Positions 24,201-36,138 of a DNA stretch of 64,000 nt are shown here, piece after piece. This stretch comes from Ampelocalamus luodianensis (Eukaryota; Streptophyta; Magnoliopsida; Poales; Poaceae), in contig CM070633.1 of the NCBI GenBank assembly GCA_036346255.1, forward strand, positions 41,555,692-41,619,691, written 5' to 3'. A program made the translations under genes and the position numbers. Within the stretch, counting starts at the first letter, position 1. The number at the start of each line of letters is the position of its first letter. The notes under the pieces are model-generated. The model saw only the letters and a program-made list of their open reading frames with translations. It was not told where the DNA came from and did not search any database.

Positions 24201-24833
24201 ACCTCGGACATGAACTCCAGGAGTTGGACTCGGGCACGGGATGAAAAAGCGCACGTGGTGTTGCGAGTGGTTCATAGGGTGGGTCCACGGCTGAGACAAG
24301 AAAGCAAAAGAAAAGGGGTTCGACTGGGCCTTCGGCTGATCTTCGGCCACGCGCCCGGAAAGGAGAAACGCGGCCCAAGGAGAAAAACAAGCCGGTGCAA
24401 CGTGAAGAGGACCAAGGCCAAGGCTGGCAGATGGGGGCCACCCGACAGAGAGCGGAAGGAGGAAGGGAGAACCGGGCTGCGCGGGAGTTAGGCCGAACGG
24501 ATGAAAGGATTGGGCCAGAGGCTAGGGTTTCAGCCTAAAGGATTAATCCGAGATTTAATAGGTTTTCTTTTTATAAAATAGCAGAGAAATGCAATTAAAA
24601 CTTAGAAAATAGCAAATGTACTCAGAAAAATTTTAGAAAATTCTAGAAAACATATCCAAGCACATAGAACCCAAATAAAATAATTTTGATAATAATTGAT
24701 GTTGAGATTATTCATATTAAATTGTTTTTGAACTCTGAAAATTCATATTAAGCTTTTAACTTTAGCAGAAAAATCGAAATGGTTCTTTTTCTTTTTAAAA
24801 CTTCAAAAGCAGACCAAATTTTGAGATGTTACA
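21254..24833 (-). repeat. Element B 5' LTR (right)
   Basis: 3580 bp, collinear with 15660-19193. The conserved palindromes are at 22019-22030 and 22038-22047. Most differences from the left LTR are base substitutions, with a few short indels in the GC-rich part (for example near 23690). Confidence 0.9.
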
Positions 24834-24838
24834 GTCGG
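24834..24838. repeat. Target site duplication of element B, right copy (GTCGG)
   Basis: Identical to 15655-15659 and directly after the TTACA terminus. Confidence 0.85.
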
Positions 24839-25018
24839 CCCTTTAATATAAACTTTTTATGTATCGCTTATGATTAAGACATATCGAACCATGTTGTATA
24901 TATGCATTGTGTATGGAAATGATTGTCAATGTTGTGGATGCGTGTACTAGCCACTGATCATGGGACTATTATGGTACACATACGAGAATTTCGGGTATAA
25001 AAAGCCCGGGTCTGACAC
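24839..25018. other. Older LTR-like host sequence, part 2
   Basis: Continuation of 15364-15659 after removal of B. It ends GGGTATAAAAAGCCCGGG then TCTGACA. No coding content. Confidence 0.35.
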
Positions 25019-25781
25019 ATCAAGTTGTTTCTATTTAAACCCAAGAAACTTTTAAGTGAAATACTATAAAAGGCTGAACGCAACACTTACTACAATTTTA
25101 ATGGGTAGTAACGAAAAAACATATTTATGCAATTACCCCGATGTTCCCATGAGTCAAGAATGCCCTATGTAGCTCGAAGAGGATGCAATAAAAAATACAA
25201 GATATATGTTTCTATTAGTAAAAAAAGGATATTATTTATAAGGCATCAATCTGTTGCTATTCAAATGAGTAGTAACGGAAAAAACATATTTCTGCAACTA
25301 CCCCGATGTTCCCATGGGTCAAGAATGCACTACGTAGTTCCAAGAGGATGCAAAAACACAAGATATACGTTTCAACTCGTAAAAAAGGATATTATTTCTA
25401 AGGCATCAAGCTGTTTTTATTCAAACCCAAGAAACTTTTTAAGTGGAATACAACAAAAGGCTAAACGCAACACTTACTACAGTTTTAATGAGTAGTAACG
25501 GAAAAACATATTTCCGCAACTACCCCGATGTTCTCATCGGTCAAGGATACCCTATGCAGCTCGAAGAGGATGTAATAAAAAGCAAAAAGAAGAAGAAGAA
25601 GATATATGTTTCTATTCGTAAAAAAGGATATTATTTCGAAGACATCAATCTGCTTCCATTCAAACGCGAGAAACTTTTTAAGTGGAATACTACAAAATGC
25701 CATACACAACACTTACTACAATTTTAATGAGTAGTAACGGAAAAAACAAACTTATACAACTACCCCGGTGTTCCCATAAGC
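25019..25781. repeat. Tandem repeat array, left part
   Basis: Imperfect units of about 165-240 bp, recognisable from repeated landmarks: CCCAAGAAACTTTT, CAACACTTACTAC, AGTAGTAACGGAAAAA, CTACCCCGATGTT (near 25133, 25299, 25521, 25763) and AAAAAAGGATATTATTT. One unit lacks about 60 bp. ORFs across it are chance frames. The family was not identified. Confidence 0.75.
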
Positions 25782-26282
25782 AGGGGCGGAGGGAGGGGGG
25801 GCTGGGGGGCCTGGCCTCCCCCAACAACCTGCTAATACAGCATTAGGTACTTAAATATTTGGGCATCATTAGCAAATTACCATATTTTAAAATTGATGTA
25901 TGCAACCATCCAGAACTAAGCAAATTACCATCGCTTGCTGATCTAACAAGTGGACTATTTAAAACCGGTAAAAGTTCATTGTACCCAATGGTGGACAGGT
26001 TGTTAAGACTGGTTTTAACTCTTCCAATATCAACCGTGAATCGTCGAGAGAATCTTTTCAGGAATGAAGGTTATGAAGACGCGTCTTCGAACTACAATGG
26101 GAGATGGATTTGCACGAGATTGTTTGGTAATTTATATTGAGAAGGCAATGGCTAAAAAGATTAGTAATGATGATATCATTAATGAATATGATCGTGCCGG
26201 TAGTCGTAGATCTAAGTTTAAATTAATACAGATGTAATCTTATTCGTATTTTGCATAGTATTATTGCCTTGATATGTATGGT
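25782..26282 (+). pseudogene. hAT-superfamily transposase 3' fragment (ZMYM1-like), broken
   Basis: The fragment starts with CAGGGGCGGAGG at about 25785, an hAT-type terminal motif, followed by a G-rich then C-rich stretch. The frame from about 25859 reads LSKLPSLADLTSG, then YPMVDRLLRLVLTLPIST. After a frameshift near 26040 another frame reads FSGMKVMKTRLRTTMGDGF, then DCLVIYIEKAMAKKISNDD, stopping at TAA 26235-26237. This is the hAT C-terminal dimerisation region of plant transposases annotated as zinc-finger MYM-type 1-like. The catalytic N-terminal part is gone. It interrupts one unit of the surrounding tandem array. Confidence 0.7.
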
Positions 26283-26480
26283 TATATACGTTTCAACTCG
26301 TAAAAAAAGGATATTATTTCTAAGGCATCAAGCTGTTTCCATTCAAACCCAAGAAACTTTTTAAGTCGAATACTACAGAGGCTAAACGCAACACTTACTA
26401 TGGTTTTAATGAGCAGTAACGGAGGAACATTTCCCCGCAACCACCGCGATGTTCTCGAGGATACCCTGCGTAAGCATACG
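26283..26480. repeat. Tandem repeat array, right part
   Basis: One further unit with the same landmarks (AAAAAAAGGATATTATTTC, CCCAAGAAACTTTTTAAG, CAACACTTACTA, GCGATGTTCTC). The array therefore continued across the site now holding the hAT fragment. Confidence 0.7.
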
Positions 26481-27600
26481 CGTCCCCAAGGCTTATCCCC
26501 AAACTCAAAAAAAATAGGAGCCAAATGTTGTTGTTTTTATGGTACAATGAAATTAGAGAACCTGATGCAAGTATAAGGAGTTTTCAGGGAATGTGTCGAC
26601 TGAAAAGCTTGGTAGGAACCGACATCCACACATGCACAAGCACCTTGAGTCCTTGACATACGCAGCTTGAAAGAAACCCACCACTTTGCCGCCGCGTTGA
26701 AAGGAAGGAATGGCAAAAAAGAAAATAAAAGTTAAAGGATGAGGCTGCACAAACACAAGGGCTTCTTCATTCGTTATCGCCGTATTACGACGAACACTGT
26801 AGAATCAAGAATGTAGACCGGGTCAGTAGTACCCATGGGGGGCATTGCAACGACCCCCACCCATCCACTCCGAAAGTGAGTCGAGAGAGAGAGAGAGTTT
26901 GTAGAGAGAGAAAGGAGGATGAAGCCTGTCTCTCTCTAAGCTAGCTCATGATCTCCGGCCTCTCAGCTCCCCCCATAGAAAAAGGGTGCAGTGATCTACA
27001 GAGGCAGAGATGGAGAGAGAAAGAAAGGGATTTGTAGAGAGAGAAATGGGAACCCAAGCCCTGAGGGCATGGGGGAAAAAGAATCCCAAGCTCACACAGC
27101 CTTTTCAGTCCAGTCTCAAACAAACAAAATCAGACCAACGTACTCTTCCCCTACAATCCTACCTACATGTACATTTTTTTATATGTTTATATGTCTCAAT
27201 CTTTAGTGTATGTTTGTGTAGTAGTGTATTTTTTATAGTACTAATATACATGTATAGAAACAAAAGAATGCTTCCTTTGACTCTACTTGCCTCCTAAGTG
27301 TCATTTTCTCATACAACAAGATAACCTCACATTCTCCTCTCTCTCTCTACCTTTTTAGGCTAGTATCAGTAAGGCAGGACAGCACAAGAAACCAATTCAT
27401 CCCTGGTGTCTCTCATGTTAGGACCTTGAGGGAGAGAGAGAGAGAGGAGTAGAGAGTAGTAGTAGTAACTCCAGTACTAGAGACAGAGATACAAAAGGAG
27501 ACACTACCCAGCCAGGCCAAAGCACAAGCACAAACAAGAGAAGAAGAGGAGCCTCCTCTTCCAAGAACACCAGGAACCTTCTCCTCCTTCCTCTCCTGCA
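26481..27600 (+). promoter_or_regulatory. KANADI upstream region with GA/CT repeats
   Basis: No gene is seen. Several (GA)n or (CT)n tracts occur: about 26884-26898, 27003-27045, 27336-27350 and 27429-27446. GA tracts of this kind are binding sites of plant BASIC PENTACYSTEINE (GAGA-binding) factors and are common upstream of developmental regulators. That they act on the KANADI gene is inferred from position. Confidence 0.4.
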
Positions 27601-27610
27601 TATATTTATA
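27601..27610 (+). promoter_or_regulatory. TATA-like box upstream of KANADI
   Basis: TATATTTATA lies 159 bp before the chosen ATG. If used, the 5' leader would be about 130 nt. A more upstream start, with a CT/GA-rich leader, is equally possible. Confidence 0.35.
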
Positions 27611-27620
27611 CATCCATCGC

Positions 27621-27656
27621 ATGAGCTCTCCAAGATCACCTTACCGCTGCTGCTAG
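27621..27656 (+). CDS. Possible upstream ORF in KANADI leader (11 codons)
   Basis: ATG at 27621 opens an 11-codon frame (MSSPRSPYRCC) ending TAG at 27654-27656, before the KANADI ATG. It is relevant only if transcription starts upstream of 27621. Confidence 0.25.
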   Translation: MSSPRSPYRCC

Positions 27657-27768
27657 AGAGAGAGAGGAGAGAGGGAGGGAGGTGTAGTGGTTGTTGTGCT
27701 GCTCGCCGGCTGCGCGCGCGGCCGTACGTGCGATCGAGGTAGGAGACGCGCGCGGGCGGTGGTGGGAG

Positions 27769-30700
27769 ATGGAGGCGAGCTCGGCGGCATCGCCGGACCT
27801 GTCGCTGCACATCAGCCTGCCGAGCAGCGGGCCGCCGTCTGGGCCGGGGGGCGCCGTCGGCGGGCGCGGCGCGGTGGGAGGAGCAGGGGCCGCCGGAGAT
27901 GGAGGAGACCCATGGCGAAGGCTGAACGGGTCCACGGCGTCGACGGAACTGTCGCTGTCGCCGCCGCCGCAGGCGGCCGAGCAGGAGGGCTCCGCGATGC
28001 CGTGGCGGCACCGGCCGTCGGTGGCGGCCACGACTTCCGCCGGCGCGGCGCTGATGACCGTGCCGATGCTGCAGCCGCTGGACGGCGGGGGCAGGGGCGT
28101 GGGTGGCGCGTCGGTGCCGCCGCCAATCCGGGGGATACCTATCTACAACGGCCCGGGGGGCTTCCCGTTCCTGCCGCCGGGGGCCGGGGGAGACGGCTAC
28201 CACCACCCGAAGGTCGGGTTCTACAGCTCCTACCACCCGGCCACGTGGACGTCATCCCTGGGCTCCACGTCGCCGTGGCCCCTCGCGCCGGGGGTGGCAC
28301 CACCCGCCGCGTCCCTCGAGCCCACGACGGCGTTCCTCTCCCCCGCCGCGCACCACCGGATGCTGTCGGCCTCGGGCAGGCTCAACGGCATGCTCTCCGA
28401 CACCCTCCGCGGCTACGGCGCCCCCGGCAGCGGCGTCGGCCTGGGCATCGGCGCGCACCACCACCTCCACAGCGCGCAGCCCTTCGGCCTGGCCTCCCGC
28501 TTCATGCCCAAGCTCCCCGCCAAGCGCAGCATGCGCGCCCCCCGCATGCGGTGGACGAGCACCCTCCACTCCCGCTTCGTCCACGCCGTCGAGCTCCTCG
28601 GAGGCCACGAGAGTACGTAATCACCTCACCTCCTCCTCCCATCCAATCCGCTGCCACCATCACCGTGCTCTTATCCGATCAAAATCTCTTCTTTCTCTTG
28701 AAGGGGCGACGCCCAAGTCGGTGCTGGAACTCATGGACGTGAAGGATCTGACCCTAGCGCATGTCAAGAGTCATCTCCAGGTACGTACGCCGCCAACCAA
28801 TTCCAAGCCCGATCTTGGCGCTCTTGCAAACCCACTTGCTTCTTCTTCCTCTCGCTCTTCTTCTTGTTTGGGTCAGACAAGGAAGCCAATGCAGTAACTC
28901 CTGAGTTAGTGAAGACACTGCCATTCTTGGAGGTAGAGAGAGAGTGAGAGCGGAGAGAGGGATGTTTGGGGTTGTGTGTGAGAGAGAAAAAGTTGCCATC
29001 ATTAAACAATAATGCAATGTATGTGCATCTGTGTGCCTACCTAGTTAGCGTATGTGTGTGTGTGTGCACGGCCCAAAGCACTCACCTCCACAAAGAAAGA
29101 ACCAGGGCCAAGCCAGATAGGGAGAGAGAAGAAAGAGAGAGGAGAGAGAAAGCTAGCAAGGGTCCAAGGGAAGGGCATGGCATCATAGTATTTCCCGGTG
29201 TCCATTTCCCGGTGTTTTCTTGCGCGTCGATCTATCTGCTGATCCATTTGCTTGTTTTTTCCCTCTCCTACCCTATCTCCTAACTGATCACTGCAACCTT
29301 TGCTTTTTTTGGTCTGCTTTCTCTCCTCAGATGTATAGAACCGTGAAGAGCACTGACAAACCTGCAGCCTCCTCAGGTAATTCGCATTGCCAACCTCCAT
29401 TTGGCAACTCCATTGCGTTGCCTTCATTCCTCTGTGTACTTATTCTTTGTGGCTGGCTGGCATTGTGTGTTCAGGCCCAACCGACGGCGGCTCCGGCGAC
29501 GAGGACTTCCCGGGCGCCGGCCAGGCCGCGTCGGGCGGCGACAACAACATGTGCCTTAGCCGGCCCTTCGCCGAGCACGGGCTCACCTCCGAGGGCGCGG
29601 CGAGTTCGTTGGGCGGCGGCGGCGACATGGACCTGTCCTCGGCCGGCAACACCAGCACCAGATGGAGCAACTCATCAAGGTACCATACTACTCAATCACA
29701 TGACAACAACATGTTAATGTTGTGCACACATCATCGTAGACTCCCTTTAGTTTCCCAAGTACTCCTACTGTCCTACACAGCTAGCTACACCTTTTGCTTT
29801 GCTTCATATCTATGTAGATAATAACATGTCATGAGATAATATCATGTAATAGCATGACTTTGATGTGTTTAATTGTTAGCTTAAGCCCAAAGACACCACC
29901 AAACTTTGGTATGCATTGACACCTACAGTTATAAATTAGGGAGTGTCTATACAACATGCGACTGATTTTTTCTTGAAAATCAGTCACTTTTTGAGCCATC
30001 AGATGGAGATCCAATGCTCCAGATATCACCCCCACCCCTATATCCCTAATCTAATCTCACTTTCCACCCTTCCTCTCTCTCTCACCAATCACAGAGCACT
30101 AAAATTGAAAGATGTATAGCAGTTCTCTATAAATTAACCAGGCTAATTAACATCTGTAAAGTGCAGATAATGTTGTGATGGCCAAAACTTAAAAGAATGT
30201 TTTGAGGGCGCACACACATACACACACCTGGAGAAGGAGGTGCACACCGGGCTTGCCTATCTTTAGGTGGCCAATGTTATGTCACAGAAAAGACCAAAAA
30301 GTCACACCAACATGACCTCCCTTGACTTGAGCAGCCAGAGCCAGGCTTCTCCTCTCTGTGTTTGGTTTATGTGGAACTAATATATGAAAAATACAATATA
30401 TTGTGTGTTTTTGTGTGTAGGTTATTGGGCTCTGGCCATTGTCCTCTTCTCTCCCTCTCTCTAGCTCTCTCTCAATACTAGCCGCCCCCATTATCTTTTC
30501 TTATCAATGCATGGCTCTGATTCCAGGGGGATGGGGCTTTGACTTGACATGCCCTATTGCCTAGGAATATGTTACCAAGGACTTGCTGCATTCTTGGTTC
30601 TTTCCCCCTCCCTCCTCAGTCTCTTCAATGCCTTTTTATTTATTGGGCAATTATTAGCACGGCACACACTGTTCTCTCTCTAGGTTTGATTAGGTCCTAA

Positions 30701-32986
30701 TGAATGGTGAAATGCTACTACTATCAGCCGAACCATTATAATTTCTTTCATTGATGTGGATTGTCTCGGCATTTTTTTACTCCAGCCATTGGCGTAAAAA
30801 CTTGATCTTTGGGCGGCTTGGAAGCAAGTGCAGTTAAACCTGTCCTTGGCTGCATTCGCTTTTTCTTTCTCCTACTCCATCTTTCTTGTCATGCATTTTC
30901 TTGTCATGCATGCCTTCTTTTGGTCACAGTCGCATTCTTGATTTCTTGGTTGCTTTCCATCCTCTTATCTCTTCTCTTCATCATCATCATCTTCTTTTTT
31001 GGAAGACTTTTTATCTCTTCTTCAAGTCCTGCTCTTGTTCAGAACTCCGGCCCATGCCTTCCCCAGAAATAGCATACAACATTGACAACTGCGATTTCAT
31101 TTGCTCATGGAAATAATGACAATGCCTGGTCTAGTTTTCGAAAGTCTTATTTTCTTAGCTGTAACATAGCATACATACCTCACTTCCGTTAAGCCGTTTC
31201 AAGCCATTTTTTTTTTTTGGGAAAAAAGGTTAGCAGGTCAAGTCCATACTACGTCACATTTTTTGGAAGAATCCCTTGTATTAAGTACTAATGACAAAAA
31301 AAATGTAGCCATGGTATTAAATGGCAACCATCTTCCTTCCAAACGAAAAAATGGCAACCATCTTGCTTGTTTTATCCGATTAATTATCTGCACACTTATT
31401 TTACTTCCCTGCATGTTTGAGGATTTCAGGAAAGTGGTATAGTCAAATGGTCAGGAGGAATTATAAAACTCTTCTCTCTCTTCACTTTTGTGTGGCTATG
31501 GGTCTATGACTGAACCCACAATGCAAATCCTTTATTTCAGAAAACGTTGATGGTCAAAATATTTCAGATGATTAAGAACATGCATAGAAACTTTTTCCTT
31601 ATTTTGAACCAGCTTCTTTGACAAACTTTTGATGTATCCATTTCATTTTAGTTGCTTGATAAAATACTTGCTTTTTTTGTTATGCTAATTTTAATTGTGG
31701 AGTGAGGCAAGTAAAATTTGTAGTGTATATATTGATCTGCTCACAGTGAACTAGCAAAATATAACTGTTTACCAAGGTCTTGATTATGGGTGCACTGTCA
31801 ATCTAGAACAAATTTCGTATCATAGTGCTTATTCAGAAAAGATCCAGATATAAGCAGGTATATAAAGTAGTGTACCTATGATTGATATTTTTGGACATGC
31901 AAAGTCTACTGGTCCCTCAATGTTAACAGTATACATTTGTTCCTATCAAGACAAAAGCACTTTGCAACGGTTTGGTAGTAAGTTGGTGTTATGTGCGTGT
32001 CTATGTTGATAGTGTAGTGGTAAAGGAAGGACACTTTTCTTGATGTGTAAAATCACACACAAAAAAACTGTCAATTTCATTATTTCCTACATTGGGGCAT
32101 GAACAAAAATGCTCGCTCTCACTCTCTCTCTCTCTCTAAACATTGTAGTCTACAAAAGATAAAACAACAAGGCATACACAAGACTCTATCTATATATGTA
32201 CATAAAAAAATTAGATCTGCGTACAAGCTAGCTGCAACAACTTTAGTATTTAATTAGGAAATGAGAGCAAATTAGGATTGATCTCTCCAAATACTCTTCT
32301 TGTGTTACTCATGTAGCATTATATTCTTTGCTTGTGCCTCTCTTTACCTTAAATTTTTGCCACAGCGGCTTGCTGATGAGCTTCTGTGCCATTGCACTAC
32401 ACGACTGTACCAAACCGGAACATCTTTTAAGAGCTTATTGCCTAGAAAGGAGCTATGTAACGAACTGATCAGGGAGAGCAACTGTTGTTACTCACTTTAG
32501 CTAAAGCTAACTGGGCATTGTGCATGCATGTCATGTTCCTAGCTATAGTACACTTGCCATACAAATACCTAATTGTAGCATTGCAAGTGACCAACTTTAC
32601 TGTTTTGTTATTCTCAACCTGGTATGTATACTAGCTTAATTTGGAAAGGTAGTAACAACTTTGATAATTGGGAAATTCTCCTTCAGGGACCCATGGCTGT
32701 CGTCGAATTCTTGCAACATGGACGCTCATCGCTCGGTAGGACTGTCTTCTCCGATTGAGGTATGTATATATGTACAAGCTTCTTCTTCGCTACCTGTATT
32801 TACACATTCACATCCATTGCTATGTATGTAAATGATGTGTTAATTCTTGTATACATGATGCATCTGTTTCAGAACGTGGAGCCCTGCAGATCGAGTAGCT
32901 CCCAGGTGTCGAACCACGAGCTGAGCAGCCCGAGCCTCGAGTTCACGCTAGGGAGACCGGATTGGCACGGCGCAGATCATGACTAG
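27769..32986 (+). CDS. KAN: KANADI-family GARP transcription factor, six coding exons, 452 aa
   Basis: Nuclear DNA-binding protein. KANADI factors specify abaxial (lower) leaf identity and organ polarity, mainly as repressors. Coding exons joined by GT-AG introns: 27769-28612, 28704-28780, 29331-29376, 29475-29679, 32687-32759, 32873-32986. They sum to 1359 nt and stay in frame to TAG. An EAR-like DLSLHISL repression motif is at residues 10-17. The Myb-like GARP domain covers about 256-313, beginning APRMRWTSTLHSRFVHAVE and ending LTLAHVKSHLQMYRTVK, split by introns 1 and 2 at the places usual in KANADI genes. The C-terminus has the family motif LEFTLGRPDW. I start at MEASSAASPDLSLHI, where family homology begins; an in-frame ATG at 27691 would add 26 low-complexity residues. 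Intron 4 is long (29680-32686). No coding damage is seen. The exact orthologue is not resolved. Confidence 0.93.
29680..32686 (+). other. KANADI intron 4 (3.0 kb)
   Basis: No coding feature is supported inside. It contains a perfect hairpin, GACTGATTTT / AAAATCAGTC at 29960-29985 with a six-base loop, in sequence that looks like a small decayed mobile-element insertion. A (CT)n tract lies at about 32113-32137. Confidence 0.6.
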
Positions 32987-33420
32987 CCAACACTCAAGCT
33001 TACAGTACCTTAGCAAGGGTAATTGTCCGTTCAGATACAACCTGTACCGATCGTCTTTTGTCCCCAATTCCTCCGGCGGCGCGAAGTTTGCAGCGAAGAA
33101 TGATGATCGGCAACGACATTTTCACCGGGAGGAACACCGGAGCATGGACCGGAAAAGATATACCGGATCTCTCTTACTTTGGGTTTCTTCTTTTGCCATG
33201 GTTCTAGTTTCCATTTCCTTCTTCTTCCTTCGCTTTAATTTTGTCTCCCTTCTTCTGTGGTGAGATTATAGTAGTGCAGGGAGCTAGGAGATGCATGAGA
33301 CAGAGAGGCTTAAAGCCGCGTGTGTGTGAGTGAGTGTGTGAGTGTGTGAGAGTGTTTGGTGATCGAGTTGGTGGTGGAGCGTGTCATTAGCACATGGAAA
33401 GTTGGAAAGGAGAAAATAAA
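32987..33420 (+). other. KANADI 3' untranslated region candidate
   Basis: 434 bp after the stop, T-rich then with a (GT/GA)n tract at 33317-33353. A canonical AATAAA at 33415-33420 is the first clear poly(A) signal. Confidence 0.4.
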
Positions 33421-36138
33421 GAAAAGGGAATGAGTTCTGATGAAGCAATCTAACTAAGATGATGATTTGATGATCCTTTTTGTGCGTGTGCTGCATGTTC
33501 TTTCTTTAATCCCTGCAGATTCTTGCTTTCTTTCTCCCCCCACTTGATCATGTCAGTCATTGGCTAGCTCTTTTCCAGCACCCAAGTGTGAACCGATTGA
33601 CCAGACTAAGTTAAAGGCCACACTTTACACACAAACACATTACACACATATACGCATCAAACCAATAAAGACCAAAATGCCAAGCATTGGGCATATATCT
33701 CCCCCTCTGCTTGTATCCTGCAATCAATAATCGCCTTCGATTCCGGTACCGCCTTCTCAACCATTCATGGATCGAATTGCTCGCTCGCTCGCTCCCCCGA
33801 TTGCATGGTTGTCCAAGCTAGAACCAAGGCATTGATCCAAGTACATTGCCTTAAACCCGCCGCGCGCGACAGAAACAACATTCACGCAACTAATAATGCA
33901 TCTGCTGGGATCTCTCCAATTCAAGCCTCCACTCCTCGCCACCACTATTCCTGGCTGGCTGCCTGCCTGCCTGCTGGTAGCTATTCTTCAAATGTGCATC
34001 ATCTGCCAATAGCTAGCCAGCCAGCATTGATGGTGAACATTTGGTCACAGGTGTGTGTGACGCCATGATAGCAACCGAGATGACTATATATGCAGAAAGC
34101 ATCAACACAACTCAGCAAGAACTAATTGATCAATGGATGGAGTGAGTACGGTTGGTGCCAACTCGGATAGCATCGCAACGGAAGATATATATATATGTAT
34201 GTATGTTTGCATATATACAGGTCCATTGCTTGATTGATGAGGATGGACGTCTTTGAAAGGTGCCGATGGAAGGATCAAGCATTGATTCTGATTGACCCAC
34301 ACCTGCCGTGAAGGGCGGGCTAGCAACGACATCCCCTGAGACTAGGCAGCCTGGAGATCCATCCATCCATCCATCCATTCTACCGCCATTACATTCCAAC
34401 AGATGCAGAGGTAGCTAATAAGCTACCCAGCCTCCAAAATAATTTGTTGGTTGTTCTTAACTGACCTAGTAATGTTGTTCTATGCATGCCTTGCCAGCCG
34501 GTGTAGCTGGTGCTACAAGAAAGAAAAAAAAAAAAGAAACCCTCTGTTCTATGTGTACGGAACTAAAATCGTCACACGGATATTCGTCAAGATGGGACAT
34601 CTAAATCAGAGAAGATGTAGTATACTTATCTTTCAGCTTGTTTCGAAGTAATGTTCACTAACAAGTAGGGCAGGGCAATGTGCACCTGGTTTTGCATGTT
34701 AGCATAGCATGCAACCAATTACAAAGTTCCATAAAAAAGTTGGGGTTCATATATATGCGAGCATGCAGGATAGGGGAACTAATCTGGGAGAAAAAGTTGC
34801 CACCAGGCAGGAGTAGTACTAATAATTTCTGTCTTGTTCCTGTGACGTGAGGCACTTTTGATTTGACAACCATAGGACTGATTAACCCAATAATTTAATG
34901 TAATAAACCTCAAGCCATTGCAATACTGCCACTCTGCAATCTTCACCCACACAGTTGGCTACCAGTTGCAAGAAAGAAAGCAATTCTTTTCAAGCGAGGG
35001 AAAGATCAAAAGGGAGAGGCCCCAGCCCAAACCAAGAAGGGAGGAAAAGAAATAGAAAATAAACAGCCCAATCATAAAGCAATGGATTGCAAAATCATTT
35101 TTCCAGTCCCCCCATGTTTCTCTGTCTCCTCATTGAAGTCATTCTATTGTTCCCTCTTCCTTTGTCGGCCCTTTTGCTCAGTGTCTGACAAAAGAGAGAG
35201 GAAAGAGAAAGAGAAAAATAATTAAAAGGGGCAGGAATAAAAAAAGGTGGAGCAAGCAAGCTGCAGCACAAAGGAAAAATAGGAGAGGCTCTGTGCAACA
35301 TCTGTGTCCATTTAAATGCCCTGTCCTCCCCCCTCTCTCTAAAACTCTCTCTCTCTCTAAAACTGTAGTGGGGCCTCGGGAGACGTGGCCTAGTTCCTGT
35401 TGCACTGTGTATTCGAGAGAGAGGGGGTCACTGCCACTTCGAACTGGTCATTTAGTTGCATGGGGCCGTTGGAGGTTGCGACCCGGCCTTGACCAACCGA
35501 GCACAGCGCATTGTGCCTCGTTCGTAAACCGTATGGTCAGTATGCAGTAGCGGAGCCAGCGGTTTTGAAAAGGCTGAGCAAGTTCACTACCATGTTTTAG
35601 CAGCTTAGGACAGAATCATAGTCTTTCAAAAATCGGAGCCACAACTACAGCCATAATCTGCCCCTGCCAATGTGTATGCAGTGGACTTCCTTCCATTGGA
35701 GTAGTACTCGGCATCTTGCCAAATGATAGCCCGTTTTGGCTGAAATCATACTGCAAATTTCCCATTTTCCCATTGTGTTTGTATTTTTCTATTTGCTAGG
35801 AAACGTATATGTCGGCATTTGGCTAAATGTTAAGTAGCATTAACTTAATTCTTTATGTAATTAACTGTCCGACGAAGAGCAGATGCCGAGTTCTATTCAT
35901 AGACTTCTGATTTCATCGCCAAATTCCTAAACCGACCTGAATTCTATCTGGGAGGGCTTGGTGCATGGTTAATTTGTTTCGACCTACTGACCCCTTAACC
36001 ATGTAGCACAAGTACATTGCCATGCATGTTAGACGGTTAGAACCAATCCATGTAGCGCATCGATCTCTATTCACAATTCAAGCCTTTTCAAGTGTGCTAG
36101 AATTCATTGGCGGTTTGGGCAGCTTTGGCGAAGCATAT
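33421..36138. other. Intergenic region downstream of KANADI
   Basis: No gene is supported; ORFs are short and domain-free. Seen: (AT)n/(ATGT)n at about 34186-34209, (CCAT)n at 34357-34378, GC-poor stretches, and CT-rich tracts at 35330-35362. Confidence 0.5.
35545..35666. mobile_element. Short hAT-type MITE candidate
   Basis: A 122-bp segment starts CAGTAGCGGAGCC and ends CTGCCCCTG. The two ends form an imperfect inverted repeat resembling the CAGGGGCGGAGCC terminus of plant hAT elements. A clean 8-bp target duplication is not seen at these borders. Confidence 0.3.

Larger units (their letters stand above)
15660..24833 (-). mobile_element. Element B: gag-only Ty3/gypsy retrotransposon (TR-GAG type)
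   Basis: Two LTRs of 3534 and 3580 bp (15660-19193 and 21254-24833) enclose about 2.06 kb. The perfect 5-bp duplication GTCGG lies at 15655-15659 and 24834-24838. On the minus strand the LTR begins TGTAACATC and ends TCCTGACA. The primer site (21237-21249) lies beside the right LTR and the polypurine tract (19194-19213) beside the left, so the element reads minus. Only gag is present: protease, reverse transcriptase, RNase H and integrase are absent, not merely broken. The LTRs differ mostly by single substitutions, many of them transitions, consistent with an older and accurately sequenced insertion. Confidence 0.9.

Noticed and set aside
27418..28236. 272-codon minus-strand ORF opposite KANADI exon 1
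   Set aside because: A shadow of the GC-rich exon; Arg/Ala/Pro-rich and without homology signal.
28103..28897. 264-codon plus-strand ORF overlapping KANADI exon 1
   Set aside because: Wrong frame, runs through introns 1 and 2.
35539..35680. GTATGCAG as an 8-bp target duplication of the small hAT-like segment
   Set aside because: The repeated 8-mer exists on both sides, but its borders do not coincide with the inverted termini on both ends.
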